A stretch of DNA of 64,000 nt from Pedobacter sp. PF22-3 (GTDB lineage Bacteria > Bacteroidota > Bacteroidia > Sphingobacteriales > Sphingobacteriaceae): assembly GCF_026239555.1 (NCBI RefSeq), contig NZ_JAPIVP010000010.1, forward strand, positions 124,001 to 188,000. The letters are read 5' to 3'. This document shows, piece by piece, positions 45,960 through 55,081 of this stretch. The translations under genes were made by a program, and so were the position numbers. The first letter of the stretch is position 1, and each line of letters begins with the position of its first letter. Under the pieces are notes generated by a model, which was given only the letters and a program-made list of their open reading frames with translations, was not told where the DNA came from and did not search any database.

Positions 45960-46742
45960 ATGAACAAGTACACAATATTATTTATCCCGGCACTTTTTGC
46001 AGGGCAAGTTATGGCACAAGATAAGAAACCAGATCCTGCCAACGATCCAAAAACAACAGAGGTTTGGGAACCTGTTCCTAAAATTGTTACGCCGGGTAAA
46101 TTGCCTCAGGATGCACCATCTGATGCTATTATTCTTTTTAGCGGAAGAAATTTAGATGCATGGCACGCTGTTAAAGACCCATCTAAACCAGCTGCATGGA
46201 CAATTGATGATGGCTTTTTTACCGTAAAAAAAGGTACGGGAAATATCGAAACCAATAAAAAGTTTACCGATTACCAGCTGCATATGGAATGGAAAATTCC
46301 TGAAAACATTACTGGCGAAGGTCAGGCACGTGGAAATAGCGGTGTGTTTTTAGCTTCAACCGGCGGTGGTGATGATGGCTACGAGATCCAGATTTTAGAT
46401 GTTTATAACAATAAAACCTATGTGAACGGACAAACAGGAAGTGTTTATAAACAAGCAATTCCTTTAGCTAATGCCAACAAAAAACCTGGCGAATGGCAAT
46501 ATTACGACATCATTTGGAATGCACCACGTTTTAACGAAGATGGAACATTACAAAAACCAGCAAGTGTTACCTTATTTTTAAATGGCGTGCTTCTACAGAA
46601 CGGATTTGTATTAAAGGGTGCAACAAGGTACATTGGTGCTCCTGAATATAAAAAACATGGACCTTCTTCTATTAAATTACAAGATCATGGCGATCCAAGT
46701 CCTGCCATTAGCTACAGAAACATTTGGGTAAGAGAACTATAA
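45960..46742 (+). CDS. DUF1080 (3-keto-disaccharide hydrolase-like) exported protein
   Basis: 260 residues with a signal peptide ending near GQVMAQD. The DUF1080 concanavalin-like domain spans about 55-258: DAIILFSGRNLDAWHAVKD, the core FTDYQLHMEWKIPENITGEGQARGNSGVFL, YEIQILDVYNNKTYVNGQTGSVYKQ and the C-terminal YRNIWVREL. Recent work on family members points to cleavage of 3-keto-glycosides; here the activity is inferred only from family. Confidence 0.9.
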   Translation: MNKYTILFIPALFAGQVMAQDKKPDPANDPKTTEVWEPVPKIVTPGKLPQDAPSDAIILFSGRNLDAWHAVKDPSKPAAWTIDDGFFTVKKGTGNIETNKKFTDYQLHMEWKIPENITGEGQARGNSGVFLASTGGGDDGYEIQILDVYNNKTYVNGQTGSVYKQAIPLANANKKPGEWQYYDIIWNAPRFNEDGTLQKPASVTLFLNGVLLQNGFVLKGATRYIGAPEYKKHGPSSIKLQDHGDPSPAISYRNIWVREL

Positions 46743-46890
46743 CTAAATGTTGCTCGTTATAACGAGGATCGACGAGAATTGCGATTGTATCGCTTAAAGG
46801 AATTATAGTCACATTAAAAATGTGCATCTCATACATCCCCGTTGCACACGGGAACAATAGCAAATTATAATTTCAACAAAACAACAATAA

Positions 46891-46926
46891 GGAACCTGCA
46901 GGCCAAAAGCTTGCAGGTTTTGTTTT
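46891..46926 (+). terminator. Terminator after the DUF1080 gene
   Basis: AACCTGCA (46893-46900) pairs with TGCAGGTT (46912-46919), followed by TTGTTTT. Confidence 0.75.
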
Positions 46927-46980
46927 ATAAAATAATTTGGCGGATAATTGTAATCAGATATTTAAGGTCGGATTTTTTTT

Positions 46981-47583
46981 ATGAACAAAGGCAGATTAGA
47001 AGCATTTAGCGATGGTGTAATTGCGATTATTATCACCATTATGGTTTTGGAAATTAAAGTACCTGAACATGGCGAAACTTTAGCAACCTTAAAGCCACTT
47101 TTCCCAAAATTCATCAGTTATATCCTAAGTTTTATTTACGTTGGCATCTACTGGAACAATCATCACCATCTGCTGCACGCCGTTAAAAAAGTAAATGGAT
47201 CAATGCTTTGGGCTAACCTAAACTTCCTTTTCTGGCTCTCACTTTTTCCGTTTGCAGCTGGCTGGATGGGCGAACACCACTTTGCCCTGTGGCCAGTTAT
47301 TGTGTATGGTGTGGTATTACTTCTTGCCGCCATTTCTTACACCTTATTAGTCATTATAATTAAAAAAACGGAAGGTCAGCACTCTTTGGTGGTACATGCC
47401 ATTGGTAATGATGCTAAAGGAAAGTTCTCGTTGTTATTTTATATTGCAGGTATCGGATTAAGCTTCATCAACCCATGGATCGGCGTAGCGCTTTATTTTG
47501 CGGTGGCCTGCATCTGGTTTATTCCTGATAGCAGAATTGAAAATGCCATGCGCGAGCAGGGTTTAATTGATGATAACGATTAA
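46981..47583 (+). CDS. TMEM175-like potassium channel (DUF1211)
   Basis: This 200-residue membrane protein has six predicted helices. The N-terminus MNKGRLEAFSDGVIAIIITIMVLEIKVPEHG has the RxxxFSDGV.AI pore motif of TMEM175/DUF1211 channels. Bacterial members are half-length and form tetramers that pass K+ weakly. No regulatory domain is attached. Single gene. Confidence 0.92.
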   Translation: MNKGRLEAFSDGVIAIIITIMVLEIKVPEHGETLATLKPLFPKFISYILSFIYVGIYWNNHHHLLHAVKKVNGSMLWANLNFLFWLSLFPFAAGWMGEHHFALWPVIVYGVVLLLAAISYTLLVIIIKKTEGQHSLVVHAIGNDAKGKFSLLFYIAGIGLSFINPWIGVALYFAVACIWFIPDSRIENAMREQGLIDDND

Positions 47584-47758
47584 TATACGCATTAATTTAG
47601 GTGTAATGCATTTTGCATAAACGCTTAGCCAAAAATAGCAATACAAGCCTGGCCACCTAGCCCCGATTACAGTCAGTATCGCTCCCAAACGTAAAGCGGA
47701 AGAAATCTGAATAGCTTTATTAAAATACGCTCCTAATCTGAGATTGATTAATAACATG

Positions 47759-47980
47759 CCTTTAAAGATCTTCTGTAAATATTTTCAACTCAGCGTCGTC
47801 ACCCTGACCTGTAGCGCAGCGGAAAGCTACGTAGCAAACCGAGCCTTAAGCGAGCTCACCGAAGGTAATTCATTTCAGGGTCTATCTAGCAGGAAAGGTG
47901 CTGAAACAAGTTCAGCATGACGATCGCGTTAGGAAAAAAAGACTAAAGTTGATCACTACAGTTAATAAATTGAACTAAGG
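47759..47980 (-). repeat. Long dispersed repeat, family B (copy 2, inverse of 30764-30989)
   Basis: Read on the minus strand this is the same element as 30764-30989 from CCTTAGTTCAATT to GAAGATCTTTAAAGGC. The central block (CCTAACGCGATCGTCATGC ... GAGCTCGCTTAAGGCTCGG ... GGTCAGGGTGACGAC) is nearly identical. It lies in the 439-bp gap between converging TMEM175 and aat genes, which has no other content. Confidence 0.8.
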
Positions 47981-48022
47981 CTCATAATAATTGAAAGCAA
48001 AACCTCAAAACCCACATCAGCT

Positions 48023-48655
48023 TCAAGGAGCCTGAAGCATTTCCATATACAACTCCCTACTGATCATTTCAGCACCTAAACTCATTAAATGATCGTTCGG
48101 TAACTGGCAATCTATCAAATCGATATTTATATTACTTAAAAAAATCAATGCTGCTTTAGAGGCATTACTTACATGGCTAAACATACTTTCGCCACAAAAA
48201 ACACGGTTAACTTTTAATCCATACAACCCTCCAACCAATTTATCCTCCTGCCAAACCTCTACACTGTGCGCATAACCTTCTTGATGAAGTTTGATATAAG
48301 CATTTTGCATTTCATTCGTAATCCAGGTACCATCCTGCCCTTTTCTTTCTGTAGTGGCGCAGTTTTGGATCACCTGAACAAAAGCCTGGTTAATCGTGAT
48401 TTTAAAAACCTCCTGTTTTAAAATTTTCCTCATGCTTTTACTAACCTTGATTTTATCAGGATAAATCACACAACGTTCATGTGGCGAATACCAGAGAATA
48501 GGCTCACCTTCACTAAACCATGGAAATATACCGTTTGAATAGGCAATTAATAACCGCTCCATACTTAAATCGCCCCCAATGGCTAACAAACCATCCTCCT
48601 CTGCCAAGGCCGGATCAGGAAAGCCTGGATGATCATCTAGCAACTGAAAAAACAT
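48023..48655 (-). CDS. aat: Leucyl/phenylalanyl-tRNA-protein transferase
   Basis: Start at MFFQLLDDHPGFPDPALA (48655) gives 210 residues, normal for Aat. It transfers Leu or Phe from tRNA to proteins with N-terminal Arg or Lys, making N-end-rule degrons for ClpAP. Motifs: GLLAIGGDLSMERLLIAYSNGIFPWFSEGEPILWYSPHERCVI, DGTWITNEMQNAYIKLHQEGYAHSVEVW and LVGGLYGLKVNRVFCGESMFS. The first 8 codons of the open frame are probably not used. Confidence 0.95.
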   Translation of the reverse strand: MFFQLLDDHPGFPDPALAEEDGLLAIGGDLSMERLLIAYSNGIFPWFSEGEPILWYSPHERCVIYPDKIKVSKSMRKILKQEVFKITINQAFVQVIQNCATTERKGQDGTWITNEMQNAYIKLHQEGYAHSVEVWQEDKLVGGLYGLKVNRVFCGESMFSHVSNASKAALIFLSNINIDLIDCQLPNDHLMSLGAEMISRELYMEMLQAP

Positions 48656-48728
48656 GACCAAAAATAAGAAAGAAAACAAAGATTAAACCCTGACGTTCTA
48701 AATAAGTCATATTGTAAAACAGTCCATT

Positions 48729-50171
48729 ATGAACACGAAAGATAATTTCATAAAAGTAAAACATCTTTATAACCGGGCGGGCTTCGGAATTTCTTATACC
48801 GACTTAGAAAAATTAAGCAGAAAAAAACTAGATAAAGTAGTAGATAATTTGCTTAAGGATTCGCAAAAAGATGATCCAATTACCTTAATAAACGATTTTG
48901 AATCAAAACGGCAGCTTTTGGTACAGGCCGGTTTATATGCAAAAAAAGACCTTACCGATGATGAAAAGAAAATGCGCCAGCAGATTATCCGTGAACAGAA
49001 CGATGTGAGCCGCGACCTGAATATTGCTTTCATTACCAAGATGATCAATACAGATGCCCCTTTGAGGGAAAAGATGACACTCTTTTGGCATGGACATTTT
49101 GCCTGCCGCAGCAACAATCCGTTTTTTGCACAACAACTAAATAATATCCAGAGAGCAAACGCCTTAGGTAGCTTTAAAACCTTATTGGTTGAGGTTTCTA
49201 AGTCGCCTGCAATGTTACAATATTTAAATAACCAGCAGAATAAGAAAGGTAAGCCAAATGAAAATTTTGCCCGGGAACTGATGGAGCTTTTTACTCTGGG
49301 AAGAGGAAATTATTCAGAACAGGATATTAAAGAATCTGCCCGCTCGTTTACCGGCTGGATGTATGACAAAGACGGTTCATTTATTTTCAGGAAGAATCTG
49401 CATGATACCGGAACAAAAACGTTTTTCGGTAAAATCGGAAATTTTGAGGGCGAAAACATTATTGATATTATTCTGGAAAAACCAGAAACCGCGCATTTTA
49501 TTGCTGGGAAAGTATATAAATTCTTCGTTAATGATATCCCGAACGAGGCACATGTTAAAGAACTCGCCACTCATTTTTACAATTCGAAGTACGACATTGC
49601 TTCGATGATGAAAAAAATGTTTACTTCCGATTGGTTCTATAGCCCCGAAAATGTTGGCACAAAAATTAAATCACCAGCTGAATTTTTAGTTGGTTTAAGT
49701 CGCGAGTTTTATGTTACCTATAACAAGCCACAGGTTTTAATACAATTGCAAAGCAGTTTAGGCCAATATTTATTTAATCCGCCTAATGTTGCGGGCTGGC
49801 CTGGCGGGCAAAGCTGGATCGATAGTTCATCGTTAATGTTAAGAATGCGGATTCCTTCGCTTGTTTTAAATGATGGAGAAATTGATTTTAGCGGCAAGGC
49901 CGATCCTGAGGATGAAGCGGTAATCGCTTTAAGCCGAACGGCTACCACCAATGCAAATGCCAATACGAAACCAAAATCGTATGTAAACGCAAGTGTAGAC
50001 TGGCCTAAATTTTTAAACACTTTGCCAAAGGGATTAACGCCACTGGAACTCACCGAGTTTTTATTGCAACCGAAATTAAACACCAAAATAACTACGATGG
50101 TAGGCGATAATAAAGGATTACGCAGCACGGCCGTAGAAATTACCAGCATGCCAGAGTATCAATTGTGCTAG
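48729..50171 (+). CDS. DUF1800 family protein
   Basis: 480 residues. The N-terminal part (HLYNRAGFGISYTDLEKLSRKKLDKVVDNLL) and the core (LREKMTLFWHGHFACR, NENFARELMELFTLGRGNYSEQDIKESARSFTGW, PNVAGWPGGQSWID) are the DUF1800 signatures. No clear signal peptide is seen. The family is always found next to DUF1501 proteins, here the next gene, and is of unknown biochemical activity. Confidence 0.9.
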   Translation: MNTKDNFIKVKHLYNRAGFGISYTDLEKLSRKKLDKVVDNLLKDSQKDDPITLINDFESKRQLLVQAGLYAKKDLTDDEKKMRQQIIREQNDVSRDLNIAFITKMINTDAPLREKMTLFWHGHFACRSNNPFFAQQLNNIQRANALGSFKTLLVEVSKSPAMLQYLNNQQNKKGKPNENFARELMELFTLGRGNYSEQDIKESARSFTGWMYDKDGSFIFRKNLHDTGTKTFFGKIGNFEGENIIDIILEKPETAHFIAGKVYKFFVNDIPNEAHVKELATHFYNSKYDIASMMKKMFTSDWFYSPENVGTKIKSPAEFLVGLSREFYVTYNKPQVLIQLQSSLGQYLFNPPNVAGWPGGQSWIDSSSLMLRMRIPSLVLNDGEIDFSGKADPEDEAVIALSRTATTNANANTKPKSYVNASVDWPKFLNTLPKGLTPLELTEFLLQPKLNTKITTMVGDNKGLRSTAVEITSMPEYQLC

Positions 50172-50203
50172 GCGCATGTTTGTTGATAGTTTAATGGCTC
50201 GTG

Positions 50204-50240
50204 GTTGATAGCCGTTTCGCTAAACATCCAGGCTATCAAC
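50204..50240. repeat. Inverted repeat between DUF1800 and DUF1501 genes
   Basis: GTTGATAGCC (50204-50213) and GGCTATCAAC (50231-50240) form a perfect 10-bp stem without a T-tract. Flanks can extend it imperfectly (ATGGCTCGTG against TATGAACCAT). It sits within the likely operon and could modulate the second gene or stabilise RNA. Confidence 0.55.
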
Positions 50241-50264
50241 TATAAAACTATGAACCATTGACAA

Positions 50265-51485
50265 GTGAACAAAAACACTAACAAGATGAACAGAAGAAAT
50301 TTTTTAAGAAATACAGGATTTGTTGCAGCAGGTTCGCTATTTGTTCCCGCTTTTATGAAACCACTTGAGGCCATGGCACTAGATGAATTGAGCCTCTACA
50401 AAAACCTGGTTGTTGTACAGCTTTCTGGCGGAAATGACGGTCTAAACACAGTTATTCCCTTTGGAAATGATATTTACTATCAAAAAAGAAATAGTATTGC
50501 CATTAAACCAGAAGAGATAATTAAACTGAACGATATGCAGGGATTAAATCCAAACATGGCCGCCCTGCAAGAGATTTACGACCAAGGGTGGATGACCATT
50601 ATCAACGATGTTGGTTACCCAAACCCCGATCGTTCGCACTTCCGATCTATGGATATCTGGCAAACCGGTAGTGACAGTAATCAATTTTTATCAACCGGAT
50701 GGATTGGCCGCTATTTAGACAGCAATTGCCAAACCTGCAAATTCCCTTATACTGCGATAGAAGTTGACGACTCACTTTCTTTGGCCATGAAGGGTGAAAC
50801 TAAAAAAGGAATTGCATTAAAAGATCCTGCAGCTTTATTCCGCAATACCAATGATCCGTTTTTTAAGGCGATGTTACAAAACGATAAGGAACATTTAGAT
50901 GAAAATAATCTGGGTTATTTGTACAAAACCATGATCGAAACCTCATCATCAGCTGCTTATATACAGGATACTTCCAAAGTTTATCAGTCTAAATTCACTT
51001 ACCCCAATTCAGGTTTTGCCAATCAATTGAAAACGGTTTCAAAATTTATTTCTTCGGGATTAAAAACAAGGGTTTATTATGTATCATTAAGCGGTTTTGA
51101 CACCCATGTAAACCAGATTGGTCAACAAGGGAATCTGCTAAAACAATACAGCGAGGGCATGGCTGCTTTCTTGAAAGATTTAAAAACGAATAATAAATTA
51201 GACGATACGTTGGTGATTACCTTCTCCGAGTTCGGCCGGAGGGTAGAACAAAATGCAAGCAACGGAACCGATCATGGAACAGCAAACAATATGTTTGTTT
51301 TTGGCGGAAAATTGAAGAAACAGGGCATATTTAATACTGCGCCTAATCTCAGCGATTTAGACACCGGCGATTTAAAATACCAGTTGGATTTCAGGCAGGT
51401 TTACGGTACCATTTTAGATAAATGGCTCGATGTAAATAATGCTGATATCTTAAACAAAAAGTTTAATACACTCGATTTTATATAG
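50265..51485 (+). CDS. DUF1501 family exported protein
   Basis: 406 residues (399 if started at MNRRNFLRN, 50286). The N-terminus NRRNFLRNTGFVAAGSLFVP is a Tat-type signal with twin Arg. The DUF1501/alkaline-phosphatase-like core contains NLVVVQLSGGNDGLNTVIPF, PDRSHFRSMDIWQTG and the later VITFSEFGRRVEQNASNGTDHGTANNMFVFG. It probably folds as a sulfatase/phosphatase-like metal protein in the periplasm; substrate unknown. It pairs with DUF1800. Confidence 0.9.
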   Translation: MNKNTNKMNRRNFLRNTGFVAAGSLFVPAFMKPLEAMALDELSLYKNLVVVQLSGGNDGLNTVIPFGNDIYYQKRNSIAIKPEEIIKLNDMQGLNPNMAALQEIYDQGWMTIINDVGYPNPDRSHFRSMDIWQTGSDSNQFLSTGWIGRYLDSNCQTCKFPYTAIEVDDSLSLAMKGETKKGIALKDPAALFRNTNDPFFKAMLQNDKEHLDENNLGYLYKTMIETSSSAAYIQDTSKVYQSKFTYPNSGFANQLKTVSKFISSGLKTRVYYVSLSGFDTHVNQIGQQGNLLKQYSEGMAAFLKDLKTNNKLDDTLVITFSEFGRRVEQNASNGTDHGTANNMFVFGGKLKKQGIFNTAPNLSDLDTGDLKYQLDFRQVYGTILDKWLDVNNADILNKKFNTLDFI

Positions 51486-51492
51486 ATATTAT

Positions 51493-51541
51493 AAAGAAGT
51501 CAAGTTTAATAACCAACTTGCTATGAAACTTGACTTCTTTA
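51493..51541. terminator. Bidirectional terminator
   Basis: A perfect 15-bp stem, AAAGAAGTCAAGTTT (51493-51507) with AAACTTGACTTCTTT (51526-51540), between the converging DUF1501 gene and the small secreted protein gene. Confidence 0.9.
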
Positions 51542-51545
51542 TTAT

Positions 51546-51899
51546 CTATTTCCTTTTTAAAACATATACCGGTCGGTTAGTATCTTTATCAATCTGCTCG
51601 GTGTAAATGCTAAACAATTCATATCCATAGTTTTTCATCTTGTTTACACCATCAATTGCCGAATTAAATTCAATCCTTTTATCATTATCATCCCTAATAT
51701 ACATTTCGCTATTATCACCTATTTTTTGTCCATATTCGAGTGCAATCCAATGTTTATTTGCCAAAAAAATTTTTACTGCACGAATTTGAATATAATCTAC
51801 GTGGATATCGGTCAATTTCATGCCGTTTACATTTTGTGCTTTGGCAGTAGATAGCCAGAAGCATGCGACCATTGCCGCTGCAAGAGTTAATTTTTTCAT
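51546..51899 (-). CDS. Small secreted hypothetical protein
   Basis: 117 residues with signal peptide MKKLTLAAAMVACFWLSTAKAQ. The mature ~95 residues look alpha/beta, ending NYGYELFSIYTEQIDKDTNRPVYVLKRK, which resembles small Bacteroidota exported proteins where a subunit-like YELV motif is common. No function known. It converges with DUF1501. Confidence 0.7.
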   Translation of the reverse strand: MKKLTLAAAMVACFWLSTAKAQNVNGMKLTDIHVDYIQIRAVKIFLANKHWIALEYGQKIGDNSEMYIRDDNDKRIEFNSAIDGVNKMKNYGYELFSIYTEQIDKDTNRPVYVLKRK

Positions 51900-52005
51900 A
51901 TGGTGTTTCTTTTGTGTGTATCCCTAAATTACGAAGAATCCAATTATAATACTTGAACGATTTGTAACAAAATATCCAATATTAAATCTTAACGTAAAAA
52001 ACACA

Positions 52006-52374
52006 ATGAACTTTTTAGGCAATATTATCTGGATTATTTTTGGTGGTATCTTTATTTTCTTCGAATATATCATTGGAGGATTAATCCTTTGCCTAACCAT
52101 TGTGGGAATTCCTTTTGGCATTCAATGTTTTAAATTCGCCATTGTAGGCCTCGCACCTTTTGGTGTTAAAATAACCGATACTTCATCTAATACAGGCTGC
52201 CTATCTACTATCATGAATTTAATCTGGATTTTTTGTGGAGGTTTCTGGATAGCGTTGACGCATCTATTTTTCGGCATCCTGCTCTGCATCACCATCGTAG
52301 GTATTCCTTTCGGTCGCCAACATTTTAAGTTGATGAATTTAGCTTTTACACCGTTTGGGAAATCGATTTCTTAA
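52006..52374 (+). CDS. YccF domain membrane protein
   Basis: 122 residues with two YccF repeats: GNIIWIIFGGIFIFFEYIIGGLILCLTIVGIPFGIQCFKFAIVGLAPFG and, from about 70, MNLIWIFCGGFWIALTHLFFGILLCITIVGIPFGRQHFKLMNLAFTPFG. Each holds two membrane segments and the IVGIPFG turn. Family function is unknown; it lies in the inner membrane. Confidence 0.9.
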   Translation: MNFLGNIIWIIFGGIFIFFEYIIGGLILCLTIVGIPFGIQCFKFAIVGLAPFGVKITDTSSNTGCLSTIMNLIWIFCGGFWIALTHLFFGILLCITIVGIPFGRQHFKLMNLAFTPFGKSIS

Positions 52375-52415
52375 CCTGAATAAACCTAGATAGTTCTACC
52401 ATTTCGACCACTTAC

Positions 52416-52785
52416 TCGTCATTGTGAGAAGGCTTTTCCGCCTACTAAGCAATCTCAATCGTCAATTAATATATAAGATTGCTTCGGTTCTCCCCATCCC
52501 AGCCTTACAGTCACGACATTTCGTGGTATATCTCTTGGATTTTTGAAAAGCAGGGTTCTGTGTTTATCGGATCCGAAAGTCCCGCCATTCGCTATAGCCC
52601 TCATGATCCCGATGAAAAATCGGGACGGGGCTGTCGCTCCTGTCGGGTTTATTGAACTTTGGCCTGTCCCTGTGAGCAAAAACTTTCGTACTATATCGTA
52701 GCGTCATTTCCAACTTGATTGGAAATCGTAATGCCTTGGCAGGGAGTTTAAGTTGCATTAAGATTCCCGCTTGCGCGGGAATGAC
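52416..52785. repeat. Composite of several dispersed intergenic repeats
   Basis: The 422-bp gap holds three pieces: a GTCATTGTGAG...AAGCAATCTC block (52416-52455), a family-E block with GATCCCGATGAAAAATCGGGA and GCTGTCGCTCCTGTCGGG (about 52535-52680), and a block (52690-52785) from GTCATTTCCAACTTGATTGG to a perfect hairpin ATTCCCGC-TTGC-GCGGGAAT (52763-52782). No gene. The last hairpin lies 15 bp past the App1 stop and may terminate it. Confidence 0.6.
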
Positions 52786-52796
52786 GCCCCTTTAAA

Positions 52797-53771
52797 TTAT
52801 TGGATCAATCCTATTGATCGAGAATGCCTAATTGCCTCCTCACTATCTTTAAACAAACAAGCTTCCACTCCTTTATCTTTTACTTTTTTAAGCAATTCAT
52901 TCGTTTCTAACTCTTTCTCAGGCCGGATATTACGGATATAAACCGCTTCGATGTTTTGCGGGTATTTTTCTACTATCGAACTATAAATTTCCGGGTCTTT
53001 TTGCGAATTATCGCCAAAGAACACGAATTTCTGATTGGGAAAAGTATCCAGGATCCGCATTACCCTTAATAATTTACCCTCATGACCGGTTTTGCCAGTT
53101 TTAATTAAATCTTTCCACTTTTTGAGCGTATTCAACAGAAAAGCACCATCAGGTAGTTTATTAAACCGGAAAGTCTCCACTAAGTAATCATAGAGATTCC
53201 ATTCGCTGCTGCTTACATAGAAAAAAGGGTTGGGTTGATTTGCCTCCGTATGCGAAAGGGCCAATTGCTGATAGTGGCTGGCTGTATCTGAAAAGGTTTT
53301 ACGGGTATGCGGGTTTTTAATAAATAACTCTCTCAACCTTCTGCCAACAGTTGCGGAATGAGAAACCATCACCGTATCATCTACATCAGAAATAAAAGCA
53401 TATTGCGTAATGTGTGGCACATATACCCTACCTTCTCCAATATTTAAAACAGCCCCGTATTGATCAATAGCTTCCACTTTAACATTGTGCCAGCCCGCAG
53501 CGACATCATGTTGGGCCTTCCATTCGAATTTAAAAAAACCGTCAACTTCGGTTTTATTGTAAATAGTCTGATCAAAGAATTGCAAACGCACCTCAACAAA
53601 AGCATAAGGTTTTAAAATGAAGAGTTTTAAAAGATGGATAATGTTAACAAACAGATTATTACTGTAAACCTGCCGTGTTTTCGCTTTGCGTTTAAAAACA
53701 TGACCATAAACAACCAAATTGTGCGCATGACCATAACCGTGATATACTTTTACACTAACAGATTTATTCAT
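52797..53771 (-). CDS. App1-like phosphatase (DUF2183)
   Basis: 324 residues. The N-terminal part is a beta-rich domain (about 1-120). The DUF2183 phosphatase core begins at YAFISDVDDTVMVSH with the HAD-type DxDxT motif (Asp129, Asp131, Thr133), then FYVSSSEWNLYDYLVETFRFNKLPDGAFLL and KFVFFGDNSQKDPEIYSSIVEKYP. Yeast App1 is a phosphatidate phosphatase; the bacterial substrate is unproven. It is divergent from a lipid-kinase gene, suggesting phospholipid turnover (inference). Confidence 0.88.
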   Translation of the reverse strand: MNKSVSVKVYHGYGHAHNLVVYGHVFKRKAKTRQVYSNNLFVNIIHLLKLFILKPYAFVEVRLQFFDQTIYNKTEVDGFFKFEWKAQHDVAAGWHNVKVEAIDQYGAVLNIGEGRVYVPHITQYAFISDVDDTVMVSHSATVGRRLRELFIKNPHTRKTFSDTASHYQQLALSHTEANQPNPFFYVSSSEWNLYDYLVETFRFNKLPDGAFLLNTLKKWKDLIKTGKTGHEGKLLRVMRILDTFPNQKFVFFGDNSQKDPEIYSSIVEKYPQNIEAVYIRNIRPEKELETNELLKKVKDKGVEACLFKDSEEAIRHSRSIGLIQ

Positions 53772-53830
53772 CTATATTAAAACAGAGTTTATTTAAAGTT
53801 GTTTGTTGATAAAACCCCATCAGGTAAAAC

Positions 53831-54703
53831 ATGAAATTATTATTCATCATCAACCCAGGCTCAGGCAGTCATGATCTTAATTTAAAGGAAGTAATTTCTA
53901 CCTATTTCGATTCAAAAAATACAGAAATTGATCTTTTCGAATTACCAGAAGATTGTTCTTTAGAGAAGATCAAAGATAAGATCAAAAGTGCAAAAGCAGA
54001 TCGTGTGGTGGCCGTTGGTGGTGATGGAACCTTAAAACTGGTTGCAGAATGCCTGCTGCATACCGAAACACCTATTGGCATTATTCCTGCCGGTTCGGCT
54101 AACGGGATGGCAAAAGAATTGGGCATACCTACTGATATTGACCAGGCCTTAGCCATTTTGGATGAAGGCCATTTGGAAAAAATCCATGTGGTTAAACTTA
54201 ATGATGAAATCTGCATTCATTTATCAGACCTTGGTTTTAATGCCTATCTGGTAAAAAAATTCGATGCCCTGCCTCAACGCGGTATGTTGGGCTATGCTAA
54301 AGCCACCTGGCATGCCTTGTGGAACCATAAAAGGATGGATGTACAACTAAAACTTAAAAATGAAACCATAACCTCTAAAGCGGCTATGGTAGCCATTGCC
54401 AATGCCACTATGTATGGAACAGGATTAAAGATAAATCCTGACGGAAAATTAGATGACGATCTTTTCGAAGTAGTTTTGGTAAAAGATTACTCCTATATCG
54501 AGATTTTAAAAATATGGATCACCAAATTACCCTTCAACCCTAAAAAGATAGAAGTGTTTCAAACTGCTGAAGTAAAGATTTCATCAAAACACAAAGCGCA
54601 CTTTCAGATTGATGGAGAATATATTGGAAAGGTAAATACTGTTGAAGCAAAAATTCTTCCTGCTGCCATAACAGTAGTTTTACCTGAAGTATTAGAAAAT
54701 TGA
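53831..54703 (+). CDS. Diacylglycerol kinase-like lipid kinase
   Basis: 290 residues of the DAGK catalytic family (YegS/DgkB-like). Nucleotide binding is shown by IINPGSGS near the start and VVAVGGDGTLKLVAECLL at about 58-75; GIIPAGSANGMAKELGIP is the third conserved block. The C-terminal beta-sandwich contains INPDGKLDDDLFEVVLVKDYS and FQIDGEYIG. It phosphorylates diacylglycerol or a related lipid at the membrane. Its 3' end overlaps the interrupted membrane gene by 12 bp. Confidence 0.92.
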   Translation: MKLLFIINPGSGSHDLNLKEVISTYFDSKNTEIDLFELPEDCSLEKIKDKIKSAKADRVVAVGGDGTLKLVAECLLHTETPIGIIPAGSANGMAKELGIPTDIDQALAILDEGHLEKIHVVKLNDEICIHLSDLGFNAYLVKKFDALPQRGMLGYAKATWHALWNHKRMDVQLKLKNETITSKAAMVAIANATMYGTGLKINPDGKLDDDLFEVVLVKDYSYIEILKIWITKLPFNPKKIEVFQTAEVKISSKHKAHFQIDGEYIGKVNTVEAKILPAAITVVLPEVLEN

Positions 54704-55081
54704 ACGATGAATTTTAATCGTAAAATACAACCTAAAGAATTCGGCAATAAAACAGATCCGGAATAAAATATCAAACCAACGCTCACCAAGGTTTAATATT
54801 TCTGGTAAATAAGTGATAAAACCGATGGAAAATACCCATACCACCAAACGGAAAGGAAATTGAATGTAATAGGCAATAAAGCCAAATTTCTTATTCAGGA
54901 GTAAACCGGCAGCGGAGATAAACAGTGAAACGAATAAGGGCAGCAACAATACCACTTTGGCTTGCGAAAGTACCTGATCGGGAATTTCGTTTAAATGCGT
55001 TAAAATCTACCAAAATTGTTTGGCTAACAAAACGATGCTAATGAGATCCAATAAAGCAAAAAATCGGGTAGTATTCTTCAT
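54692..55081 (-). pseudogene. Small membrane protein gene interrupted by an in-frame TAG
   Basis: From ATG at 55081 the frame reads MKNTTRFFALLDLISIVLLA KQFW, then TAG at 55009-55007, then continues without a shift as ILTHLNEIPDQVLSQAKVVL and so on, through about 100 codons with three hydrophobic segments to the normal stop at 54692. The ATG overlaps the TonB_C gene stop (TAATG), so the original start is clear. The only start inside is GTG at 54955. A nonsense mutation or sequencing error is most likely; readthrough is possible. Confidence 0.75.

Noticed and set aside
48729..51485. DUF1800/DUF1501 pair as a new system
   Set aside because: The pairing is widespread and already known, although its function is not.
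54692..54955. Short membrane protein starting at GTG 54955 as an intact gene
   Set aside because: The frame continues upstream to an ATG overlapping the preceding stop, with a single TAG, so an interrupted longer gene explains it better.
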